DNA from: Vitrella brassicaformis
Lineage: Eukaryota; Sar; Vitrellaceae
Assembly (NCBI GenBank): GCA_001179505.1
Contig: CDMY01000364.1
Location: forward strand, 20,496-84,495
Direction: 5' to 3'
DNA: 64,000 nucleotides
This document shows positions 34,111 to 44,693 of this stretch, one piece after another. Both the position numbers and the translations under genes were made by a program. The number at the start of each line of letters is the position of its first letter. The stretch's first letter is position 1. The notes under the pieces are model-generated. The model did no database searches and had not been told where the DNA came from. It was given only the letters and a program-made list of their open reading frames with translations.

Positions 34111-37100
34111 ATGATGGATGGCACCGAAGCCGTAAGCAAAGACACATCGCATCAACATGATCACTTCACCCAATGAGCCTGTCTTCCGACACGTACACAT
34201 GCTGTGTGCAGGCTGCTGCTGCTGCTGCTGCTCTTGTCACTATCGACGTGTCAGGTGACTGCACACGTGATGGGTGACCGACTGCATGAATGTAAGATTT
34301 CTTGTTTGCAGGCACGGACGAGTGGCCTTCAGGCGTGGAGCGCGTTCAGGGGACCGTCATCGACACGGAGCGGACCTGGCCGCAGCTCAAAAAGGCCATT
34401 GCCAACAAGGGAGCAGTCGGCGAAGCACCACCTGGCCTTCTCGAGGACAAATACTACGATGGGAAAGACTACTTGTGTCTGAGCCTCCCAGTCAAACAGG
34501 TGGGCACCACCAATGGCCACATGGGGCAGTGGCTTGATGTTATCTGTGTATGTCACTTCAAGAGCGTGAGGAGGTGGTGAAGAACACCACCGTGATTGTA
34601 GCTGAGGAGCTAGCGCGCAAGGTGACTGAGGAGAAGATGAAGATCATCATCTACGACATGCTCTCGCGCGAGGACACCGAGCTGACCGAGACTCAGGAGA
34701 TCATGGACAGCTCCCACCCTCTCTACAGAAGCGCCTCAGAGCGGGAAAGAGACGGATACGCCTACATGGCTCTGGCGAAGGACGTCATACCAAGACACAC
34801 AGCCATCGGTAGGCGACTGACGTCGAGCAAACAATCTGCTTCTCACCTTCCCGTTCTGTGTGGTTGTCTCAGGCCTGTACGGTGGGCGCCTGGTGGCGAC
34901 GACGGACAGGCGGTGCAAGCCGGAGAACTACAACCGATTCTACATTTATGGCGTGGATGCCTACCAGACAAAGAAGGGCAATAACATCTTTCATCTTGAT
35001 GGCTTCAGATTTAGAAGCGCCGCCGGTCAGTCAGCAGGCAGGCAGGCAGGCAGTAAAGATGGGTAACCTTGTGACTTGATATGTGTGTGCCTGTGTGGTG
35101 TCTCCTCTGTCCAGGGATGATGACCCGCGTGGCATGACGGGCAAGAGCGCCAATGTGGTGGCTCAGCCTTTTGAGTTGTTCGGCGTCCCTTTCATCTGCC
35201 ATATTTCACTCAGGGCCATCAACAAGGACGAGGTACTCACACACGACGCCCGCACATGCTTCAAAGGACTGACGGTTGATTGGCTCAGGAGGTGCTGGTG
35301 GACTATGGGAGGGATTACTTCACAAGTGACGATTGGAGGGCTCAGGAGAAGAAACAGGTGCCTACTTCCAATCAATGGCAGCACACATGTGTATATTCTA
35401 TGTTATCTGCGTCATTCAGTCGCAGCAAGCCATGGAGGAGCTGCGTCGGTTGAGGGACCGACAGCCGTTGCTATCTGACGTCAAAGAAGAGGCAGATGGT
35501 ACGCAGGCGTCGCATTGATACTTAAGACATTGCCAGGCAGATGTGTGTGAATGTGTGTGCAGCGTTGAAAGAAGGGATGGCCAAGAAAGACGAAGAGATT
35601 GCCGCTCTAAAGCAGGAGGTGGAGCAGTTGGCGCAGGTGCAATGTCCCGCCAAGAGGTCACGTGGCGTCGGCACCGAAAGTACAGAGGCCCTCCGTCTAT
35701 AGTCCACCCACGTGTGTGTGCTGATGTCTTGTATTTACGCACGTAGATGTGCTACCCGACGGTGACGCCACCAGCTCCAAGAAACGACGTCAAGACCAGC
35801 ACAATGGACCAGCAGCACCAGCAGCAGCAGCAGCCAGCAAGGGCGACAACATTTATGAGGAGTTCAGCGCCCAGGCGATTTTCAATGAGCTGCACATGCC
35901 TGTGACGGCCATCAGTGACGCCATCACCCAGCTGCACGCCCGGATCCGCCAAGCTGACGACGATGCTCAGCGAGAGAGGCAGAAGCACGGCGCATCGGAC
36001 CCATCAGCAGCGTCGCCCGATGACATTCTGCTGCTCAATGTGGGCGGCAGCGAGTGGCGAGTGAAGCGGAACCACATGACTCAAGGGGAGGGCGTGGAGG
36101 GCACTCTGCTGGCGGCGCTGTTCTCGGGCTGCTGGGACGGCCGGCTGGTCAGTCACGACAAACAGCGTGTGTTCCTCGACATCTGCCCGGAGGCCTTCAA
36201 GACCATCCATACGGCCATCCTCAACGCCGCCACCCTCCGCCAGACGGGTAACGCCGCGTCAGTTGCCACGCTGCTCGACGAGGCATCGAAGCAGAATAGC
36301 TACACCGGTAAGGGCCATGAAGGCGACTACACACTCATCCCCTCTTATCACACTTTTCGTTTGTCTGGCCGTGGTGTAGGTTCCCATGGCTTCTGGATCA
36401 AGCTGCTGCTGTCGCCACTGGACAAGGCGGCCTCAGCGGCCCCTCCCGGAGGCGTCGCTGAGCCGCGCCTGTCCGCCACGGACAGCCCTGCCGCGATGGG
36501 CGACGCCGTCAGGACGCTCGAAGCTATCATGAAGGCCATCGTCAAGGAGAAGGCCCGGCTGGAGGGCCAGCTGCTGGCGGCACAAGGACGACGTGACAAA
36601 CTCGACAAAGAGATACAGGTGACGAGATGCGCCCAGAGGGAAAGGAGGCGCCTTGATGTGGATCGGTGGCTTGTGCACCTGGCAGGCCGTCATGCCCTTC
36701 CTGGCGCCTCTGAGTGGCGGCGATGCCATTCGGTCTGTCGACGTGTGCGGGAGTCTCATCTCGACGGTGCAGTCCACCTTGGACGAAATGGGCGACATTG
36801 GGGCTTCACAACCGATTCGATATGTAAGTTAAGCCAACCACACACATCATTCAGATGTCCCTCAATACGGGGTTTCCGTCAGGTGGTCGCGCACACGTGC
36901 GGTTGAGGTGGTGCAGCCCGACCACATCTGCCGTATGGTCGATTACTATCGCCGCAAGCGGCTCGGTGCGTCGGCGGCCGACATGGCTGCGGTGCTCAAG
37001 ATGGCCAATTCGACAGAGCAGGCGGCCTTCGACATCAACACGGCCATGTACGGCGTTGTCAAGCCCGACACACACACCACACACGGCGCGCAGCAGACCA

Positions 37101-37474
37101 GGTACGCAGATGGAGAGCAGCGCAGGAAAGCTGCCCTCGCCGTCTATCTGTCATGTTTGTTCCTTTGCAGCGACATTGATGGCTTCATTGAGATGCCATC
37201 TGGTGTGCGCTATCGCATCGTCACGGAGGGCACCGGCAGAGTGCCGACACTCAACGACCGCGTCAAGACCGACACCATTGCGTGGAGTGACGGATTCGAC
37301 GGCCGGAAGAAGGCATTCGATTACCGTGGGGAGGTGCGTCGTGTGTCTGATTTGGCTGAGTGGTGGCGTAAGGCGGTGCTGCCGATGAGGGAGGGGGAAG
37401 TGAGGCAAATCAAACTGCCACGCGGATATCCTTATCCCCGCTATGTTGAGCTGCGTTTGATCAGCATAGAGTAG
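34111..37474 (+). CDS. SET-domain protein fused to T1/BTB and FKBP-like domains (family copy E; one-base frameshift)
   Basis: Start ATG 34111 (MMDGTEA, exon 34111-34131), then exons from 34212 on. Exons at about 34315-35360 form a SET-like domain: AKDVIPRHTAIGLYGGRL at its start and, at its end, KSANVVAQPFELFGVPFICH, INKDEEVLVDYG. SET domains transfer methyl groups to lysines. A coiled coil follows (KKDEEIAALKQEVEQLAQ). A donor at 35680 and acceptor at 35746 (67-bp intron) join in phase to a basic stretch (SSKKRRQDQ, a possible nuclear signal), then T1/BTB (ILLLNVGGSEWRVKRNHM), coiled coil, T1-like PFLAPLSGGDAIRSVDVCG, PDHICRMVDYYRRKR and the FKBP-like exon ending SIE at TAG 37474. At 36800-36803 a GGGG replaces the paralogs' GGG, shifting the frame and truncating the protein before the FKBP module unless it is a sequencing error. 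The SET and T1 parts could also be two adjacent genes. Confidence 0.62.
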
Positions 37475-37906
37475 GAGAGAGTTCACACACACGTGGGGGC
37501 GGCTGTGTGTGTCACACACTCATGTGTGTGGCCGGGGGCTCCTCCCTCTCTGCCTGGCTGACTGTGTGCCTCGACATTGTGAGCCACCGAGGGAATGTGC
37601 TGTGATTTTCGTTTAGCGCAGCATCGTGTTGTGCGACGTGTGTGCCTGGGGAGCGTGGGTGTTTGTGTGCGTGTCGCATGTCTTTCACTCTGTCTGCCTG
37701 CCTGCCTGCCATGATTGGGTGGGTTTTTCGGTCGGTCGGCCACTCACAGCCACTGTGTGCGGTGCCTGACACACATAATGTCTGTGTTTGCGGTGACCTC
37801 GCGCTGAGTTGTTGTGTGTCAACGCATGTCGCAATAGACTCGCATTCACCGCCGACGCAGCCTCACAGAAAAACTGCACATGCCCACACTACCAATGTCA
37901 TCCGCA
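37475..37906. other. Convergent 3' flank shared with other family copies
   Basis: The sequence after 37490 repeats that after 27370 (downstream of copy C), and its reverse complement occurs around 42440-42510 (downstream of copy D). This marks copies C, D and E as the youngest duplicates. No gene is present. Confidence 0.55.
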
Positions 37907-39337
37907 CTATGTCTTCTCGGTTGTGGTGGGCGCGTTGAGCATCGGCTCCCCGTAATACTTCTGATACTCCTCCGCGTTCACTGACACCCAGGACACACAA
38001 GATACGTGTGAGTATTGGACCTGTGTGTGTGTGTGTGTGTGTGTGCTGGTACACAATAACCATGTGCAACCGTACTTTTGTTTTCGAGTGCGATGACGTC
38101 TTTGGCTTTGGCGACTTCGTCGGCCGGCAATGCATCCACCACATCGCCCAAACGATCCCTGACCACATACACGCAGCATCACACAGCAGGCACACCAGCA
38201 CATCCGTGTGTGTGTGACACATGCGCACGGTGTGCAGATGGATGGATGGATGGATGGATACCTGACGGTCTTGAGCGCTCTGGCGATGAAGTCTGGACGC
38301 CAAGACAAAGACGCACAGGTACAAGGCATTCGGTGCGCCAGGCAGCCACGCTTTGTTGCACTGACCTGTTTTGGTGCGGTCTATGTCGCCCACTTTCAGC
38401 GAATTCGCCCTCGGATCGAAATACTCGAGCAGCGTCGTCAAGGAATCGACCGCCTCGCCGCCGGCATTCCGCACCTGACGTCGACGGACACGCGTACGTG
38501 CGCCAACGTGGTGTGTGGAGGTTTGTCGTGTGTGCACCTGTTGTTGTCTGTCTTGTGGGGCGTACAGCGCTAGGATCTGAATGTTCTCCTTCAGCCGATA
38601 GTTGTCCAACATGTAACTCACAGCCTGATCAGACACACAAACATTCATTCATTCATTCATGCACACCTCACTGTCCGGGTGTGTGTGTACCCGTACGTAC
38701 CAGCTTGATGTTGGCTCTCTGTGCATCTCTGAATTTGCCGCTGCGAATCAGACGTTCCTCCTGATTCGTCGCTGCACACGCATCAAGCAGGCGCCCACAC
38801 ACAGACAGACGCACATGTGCATCTGCTTGTATGAGTCTGTTGGCAACGCACCTTCAATCACCCGCAGAATGCTCACAAGCGGCTTCTGAATGGGCGGCAG
38901 GCCAGTAGAGGAGTCCGCATAGGATGACGAGAGGGGCAAGAGCAGCCCAGCCATGATGCCCAGTGCCCACATCCCTCCATCACCCAGGTTCTCTCTCCGT
39001 GTGTTTGTCACACTCATGTGCAAAGCAGATGGGCTCGGTTGCCTGTAGGCAGACACAGAGATAGATGCTTGTGTGTCTGTATGTGACGCAATTGTGGAGA
39101 GCTCACCTTGTCGATGGTCTTCGAAAGCTGGTCTGCGTCTGTGTCTGTGTGTGTCTGGAGAAGGGAGAAACCACACAAACAGTCAATGTCTGTGTTCCCA
39201 CATGCAACAGCATATGTGTGTGTGTACCGTTCTCTCCATCCATCTGTCCTCGACGGCAGCACAAAGCCGATCACAGAGCAGCACAAGAGGTGAACAGTCA
39301 GCAGCAACAGGATGAAAGACGGCGGAAGATCTCTCAT
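37907..39337 (-). CDS. Predicted thylakoid-lumen protein with tripartite presequence
   Basis: Exon 1 (ATG 39337) begins MRDLPPSFILLLLTVHLLCC and continues SVIGFVLPSR: a signal peptide followed by a GFV-type plastid motif. The third exon has NTRRENLGDGGMWALGIMAG then LLLPLSSSYADSS, a twin-arginine-like thylakoid transfer signal with a hydrophobic core and an A-x-A-like cleavage site. The mature protein (about 150 residues, several short exons) reads QEERLIRSGKFRDAQRANIK, AVSYMLDNYRLKENIQ, LTTLLEYFDPRANSLKVGD and ALPADEVAKAKDVIALENK, ending at TAG 37907. This looks like a helical lumen protein of photosynthetic membranes, but no specific family is claimed. It shares a 136-bp divergent promoter with the FAD4-type gene. 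Confidence 0.7.
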
Positions 39338-39473
39338 TCTTCTATGCCCGATGGTCATTTGCTTCACTGTGCAGACCCGAAAACAGCGAGAGGAAGGCAG
39401 AAAGGCGACTCGGAAGCGGCGCTGACGATCGCCGATACAGCTCGCAGTGATTGGAGAAAGCAAAAGCGAAACG
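39338..39473. promoter_or_regulatory. Divergent promoter of two plastid-protein genes
   Basis: There are 136 bp between the ATGs of the predicted lumen protein (-) and the FAD4-type desaturase (+). It contains GGAGAAAGCAAAAGCGAAACG immediately upstream of the desaturase ATG. Co-expression is likely but inferred. Confidence 0.5.
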
Positions 39474-41144
39474 ATGGCAGCCATGCTCCTGTGTTTGCTT
39501 GTCGCGACCACATCTGTCGGTGTGCTTGGCTTCGTTCCGCCGTCTGTCACGCCAACCAGAGCAAAGCAAGGTGAGAGCACCGATAGATCCGCACGCAGAC
39601 AGTCACTGCCACATAGCGCTTTCTTGTCTGCTGCTGCTTGTCAGGCATGTGGCCTTTGAGTGTCCCTCGGGCCTCTCGGCAGCCCGCCACATCTGCATCT
39701 CCATCGAGTGTCGTCGAAGACGCACTCGGCGTGGTGAATGGCGAAAGCAACATACGATACACGTGAGGCTCTCAACAGAGAGAGAGAGGGCAGCACACGT
39801 AGAAATCACCTTTCTTTTTGTGCGGTCAGTGACTACGTCGAGACTGCATCTTTCCCCCCTGAGAGCTCTGTGCTGTCCACTGCTGAGGTTTCTGAAGAGG
39901 TCGGCAGACCCCAAAAACACACACTGCTCCCTCTCAGAGATCCGAGTCATGTCATGTGATGTTGCTTGTGATCGATGCAGTCAGCAGCACCCGCGGCACC
40001 GAAGAGGCGGCGGCCATTGTCCAAGGATCCGCAGCTGATTGTGGAGGGGGACTCGACACAAGTGACGCCATACCAGCAGCTCGTCACCTACGGTACTCTG
40101 GCTCTCGCACTGGCCGCTATCGCACAAGTGAGAAAGAAAGAAGGACACACGCAGACGGCAGCTGTATTGTGTGTGGGCGATGGTGTGTTCAGGCATTGGT
40201 GTCTGATGCTTCCAATCCTGCGCTGATGTCGCTGATGGTGCCTTTCGCATTGCTGTTCGGTGACCTCTTCAGCGGAGTCTTCCACTGGTATGAGCGCGTC
40301 CACCTTTTATTCTTTTGCGGTGTTGGACATATTCCATTGATGTCGGTGTGTGTCTGTCTGTGTGCATCAGGGCTGTTGACAACTACGGCAACAAGAACAC
40401 TCCCGTGTTCGGCAGTGTGATAGAGGGCTTTCAGGGACACCACAAGTACCCATGGACCATCACATACCGGTGAGCATGGACACAGAGGGGCGAGAGAAAG
40501 ATACCATCTGCTTTGCGGGATGTGTGTGTGATGCAGTCCGTTTGCGAACAACGTGTACAAGATCTGTTATGGTGTACTGCTCATCATGGCCACCACATTC
40601 ATCCTGCAGGCACCACCTGGTACCCTCACACACGCACACACGTGCCGTTTCATGGATGATCTTTTTGCTGCGTGCGTGTGTGTGTCCATATCGTCAGCTG
40701 TCCGTGTGTTCATGACGGTGTTTGGGTTGTCCCAAGTGATGGCTCAGGAGTTCCATAAGTACAGCCACATGACCAAACCACCCATCATCGTCCAAAGGTG
40801 CGAACGTCCTCACCGGAATACACTCGTGGGCTCACACATCCATGTGTGTGTGTTGTCGATGATTGCAGGTTGCAGGGCATGGGGCTGATGCTGCCAAGGA
40901 AAGAGCACGGGCTCCACCACTCAGAGCCTTTCGAAGGTCAGCCATGAACATGACTACACACAAGCATGTCAGTACATGTATGTGGTGTCGTGTGGTGTGA
41001 TGTGTGCAGGTCACTATTCAATTTTGTTTGGGTGGTTCAACCCGCTGCTCGACCACTCACAGGTCTTCAGGCTGATGGAGAGGGCCATCTACAAGTGGAA
41101 CGGTCAGTTACCACACAGGCGCGTTCCCATCCATCGCACACACG

Positions 41145-41191
<47 letters not shown>

Positions 41192-41291
41192 TGTATCTTA
41201 TCTACCAGGTCACATGCCGAATAGCTGGAAACTCGACGAGAGGCTGAGACAGGAGCAGGTTGACATGATCGAGGGCTCACAGAGGACATGA
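39474..41291 (+). CDS. Plastid FAD4/Kua-type lipid desaturase
   Basis: The N-terminus (MLLCLLVATTSVGVLGFVPP) is a signal peptide with the GFVPP plastid motif, then a Ser/Arg-rich transit region. The catalytic part matches the FAD4/Kua (TMEM189) lipid-desaturase family: LFGDLFSGVFHWAVDNYGNK, EGFQGHHKYPWTIT, QEFHKYSHMTKPP and GLMLPRKEHGLHHSEPFEGH, then FGWFNPLLDHSQVF. These hold the conserved histidine clusters that bind the di-iron centre, set among membrane segments. In plants FAD4 introduces the trans-3 double bond into the palmitate of plastid phosphatidylglycerol; the same role here is likely. About ten exons; stop TGA 41289-41291. Intron ends include long (TG)n, for example at 41160-41190. 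Confidence 0.88.
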
Positions 41292-42514
41292 CGTGCCGTC
41301 CCGTGTGATGTGTGTGTGTGTTGGTGGTCGGGGGGCGGGGCTGAGTGTACAGCGATTTTCCACCATCCCGTCTGTCAGTTGACGTGTACATAGAGACGTG
41401 GGATCAGGGAGGTTGGCATGAGTGTTCAGTGTTGAGTGTTGATACTTGGCTGGATGCATTGCCCTTGCAATCAGTCAGTCTGTGTGGGGAGCGATTGTAG
41501 TGGACCTCGACGCTCAAACGCAGTGGAGTGACGGCCCTTCTGCCTGTGATCAGCGGCAGGCAGAGAGAACGTCGCTTGAGCGCGTTTGAGCGCCGAGAGG
41601 ACACCAGAAACACTACCCCTTGTCCGGATAACTCTCACTATCGTTTTGTCATCGAGAGAGACAGTTTTGTCACCCGCTCTCACCATTTTGACTTCCGCAT
41701 GCGCACAATCGTGTGAGTGTCGATAGAAAGAGCCGACCGACCAAGTGCGTGTATGGGTTCTCTTGGCACTACGATCAGCTTGGTGGACGTCTTCTCTGCC
41801 TGTGATTGACAGCAGGCATGAAATCCGTCTGTCGAGGGGATCTGAGCACCGAGAGAGCACCAGACACGCACATGCACACACCAGTGTATGTCTGAAGAGA
41901 GAGTTTTGTCTTGACACCGTTCTGCCTCGCTGTCGAATACAATGGCCTTGCCTCTCCGCTCGCCTGTCTTTCATGCATTCACACCGGTCTTGCCTTCATT
42001 ACTTGACAGGTTTCTCGGTGTCTGCGATATCGATGTGTGTTTTTCGGTGTGCTGCTGTGACTGCAGTGAGTGGACAGCCAGCCTGTTGGTTGACGGTGCT
42101 GATCACGTGAATCATGCTCAGTAAGAGTGGGTCAGAAGGGAAGGACGCGTTCATTGGCAGAGCACACATAGTTTTCGCGCACCGCACGTCCACACCATGA
42201 GACAGCACAACACACCGCTCACATGCTGAATCGACTACTACAGGGACACATACACACACACGCGAACGAGGACAAGACAGCCACAGAGCCATAGATGCCA
42301 CAGACGGACCACGCACACACAGGAGGCATAGTATGCGCCTACGTGTATGTGTCCTCACACCAAGACATAAAAAACACTTAGACTCTCTGGCACACAGGCC
42401 GCCATGGACAGCACACTCACTCCTTCACTCAGCACCGGGGCAGACACTCACCCAGGCACACATGAGTGTGACGAACACAGCCGCCCCCACATGTGTGTCT
42501 GTGTGCACTCTCTC
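41292..42514. repeat. Convergent intergenic region with an imperfect tandem repeat
   Basis: Two related segments, about 41525-41680 and 41790-41920, share CTGTGAT..CAG(C)GGCAGGCA-like starts, GAGCRCCGAGAG..CACCAGA centres and an AGAG..AGTTTTGTC end, about 260 bp apart. No coding capacity is conserved between them. The right end (42440-42510) carries the flank shared with copies C and E. Confidence 0.5.
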
Positions 42515-44201
42515 CTACTCTATGCTGATCAGCCGCAGCTGAACGTAGCGGCCATATCCGGCTGGTAAAATAATTTGCCTGACCTCCCCCTCACTCATCG
42601 ACAGCACCGCCTCACGCAGCCACCCATACAGACCAGACACACGACCCACCCGCCCACGGTCATCGTAGTATTTGTCCTGGCCGTCGAATGCATCACACCA
42701 CGTTATCCAGTCGTACTTGACGCGGTCGTTGTTGTAATTTGTCGGCACTCTGCCGGTGCCGTCCGTGACGATGCGATACCGATTACCTAACGGGGTCACA
42801 GTGAAGCCATCACCGCTGCAAAAAGGACAAACAAGACAGATGGATGGCGAGGTCATCTTTCCTGCGCTGCTCTCCATCTGCAGACCTGATGACGCCGTAC
42901 ATGGCCGCGTTGACATCAAAGGCCCTCTGCGCCTGCTCGTCGGTCAGCTGCAGCGGCACACTCGCTTCTTTAGGTGAGGCGCCGTGTCGTTGACGGCGGT
43001 GGTGGTCGATCATTCGGCTCATGTGGTCGGGCGGCACGTCGTTAACGGAGCCGCCCCACCTGAAATGGTTGGCACACAGGACACGATGAGCACCCGTGTC
43101 TGATTTTCTTGTTGTTGGTTTTGTAATGTGATCTCATCACTCACACGGATGCACTGTTGCGCCGCTTGAGTGCCATATCCTCCGGCATCGCGTCGATGGT
43201 CGACTGACACGTCGAGAGGACTTCTCCACACACATCGACAGAGCGAACGGGGTCATCGCCGTCGATGGGCGCGAGGAATGAACTCACAGCCTGGCAATAC
43301 AAACGACGAGCGAATGAATCCTCGGACGGTTTCCCTTTGTGAGTGCGTGTCGCTCACCTCTATTTCGGTCATGAGCTGCTCGTATCGCATTTTCTCTGTG
43401 TGCAGCTCCCCTTCGAGTTGTCGGTTCTGGTCAGCATGGGCCTCGAGGACGTTGTTCAGTGCCACGATGAGACCCCTGGCTGCGTCGGGGATGCCCTCTG
43501 CAGTCACTGATGGCTCCTTGCCGGCCGGCTGAGCGGTGTCGTCACTTGCGGGTGTCTTGTGGACGGGCGAGAGCAGCTTCTTGATCCAGAAGTCATGCAA
43601 ACCTACATAAACACACAGACAGCTGAAAAGGTGTACACGCGCCCCGTCGTATGTGTCTGTGATCTGTGTGAATACCTTTGTTTCCACGCTTGTCAGCCTC
43701 GGTCAGTAGGCGGGAGACCGAAGGCACACTTGCCCCGCCCTTTCGAGCGGCCTGCTGGACGGTCCTTGCCTCCAGGATGGCCGTGTGGATGGTGTTGAAG
43801 GCCTCCGAGTCCATGTTGAGGAACACCCGCTGCTTGTCGTCCTTGATGAATCGGTTGTCGAACTTGCCGGAGAAGAGCGCCGCCAGCAGAGTGCCCTCCA
43901 CGCCCTCCCCTTGTGTCATGTGGTTGCGCATCACCCGCCGCTCCGTGCCGCCCACATTCAGCTGCAGCATGTCATTTGCCGACGCCGCCGGTGGGTCAGC
44001 GATGCAGTGGCTCTCCTTGAGCTGAGCCGTGCTCTCCCTTTCGACCGTGATTTGTTGCTTCAGTGGGTTGAGGCTCTCACAGAGGATGACGGCCGGTCTG
44101 TGGAAGCTGTCGAGGACGACACGCTCCGGACATTGGGCGGTCAGGCTGTCGCTGTCCACCACCGCCGGAATGGACCAGTCTGCGGCGATAGATCTGTCCA
44201 T
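42515..44201 (-). CDS. T1/BTB - coiled coil - T1-like - FKBP-like protein (family copy D)
   Basis: ATG 44201; five exons with the family's intron positions and phases. Exon 1 has a distinct 60-residue lead-in, then MLQLNVGGTERRVMRNHM, TLLAALFSGKFDNRFIKDDK and EAFNTIHTAILEA (T1/BTB). Exon 2 carries HDFWIKKLLSPVHK and a coiled coil (QNRQLEGELHTEKMRYEQ). Exon 3 reads SSFLAPIDGDDPVRSVDVCG and exon 4 PPDHMSRMIDHHRRQRHG. The FKBP-like exon (about 42820-42515) reads GNRYRIVTDGTGRVPT, CDAFDGQDKYYDDRG and VLSMSEGEVRQIILP, ending SIE at TAG. All donors are canonical and no frameshift was found, so this copy appears intact. Copies C, D and E share a 3' flank and the SIE ending and form one subgroup; A and B form another. 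Confidence 0.8.
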
Positions 44202-44693
44202 TTCCCCTCCTCTGTGCCACCGTTGGGTCTGAACCGCACACAGACGTAAAGATGTGAACAGATCTAGGCCTTTGTCGGTGCCTCTCCGACTTCCCTGACC
44301 TTCGTTGCCCTTCGGGAGGTTTGCGGAGGTTTCGTTTGGTTGGTTATTGTGTTTAACGAGACTCGTGTCTGTAACCCCGAGGGGATCCTGTCCAGTTCAC
44401 GCACTAAACTAGCAGCATGCACATGCATAGAAGCATGCACACGGCCTGTCTCCCCATCCCACCCACCCACCCACCCACTCGACACGCACGTGCCACCCTA
44501 CATTGATGGTTAGAAAATCGCTGTCGACAACGGTTGCAGGTATATGAGAATGACAGCCAGACATAGGCAAGACACCCAGAGGCTAGTCAGAGAGCTCGAC
44601 GTCGAGCGCCCACTGATCTAAGACATGCTGTTCGTACAGCAGCTCGTCGTCTTCCCCTGCCTGACTGTCTGGCAAGAATGGGTTGAGGGCAAG
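44202..44693. other. Intergenic, no gene seen
   Basis: This separates T1-FKBP copy D from the 3' end of the LINE. A (CCCA)n tract lies at 44458-44477. No 3' poly-A tail or target-site duplication could be identified for the LINE here by eye. Confidence 0.4.

Noticed and set aside
34204-34482. Leucine-run N-terminus looking like a signal peptide
   Set aside because: It starts at GTG and reads a CTG repeat in the wrong frame; the spliced frame gives a short Ala run continuing MMDGTEA in phase.
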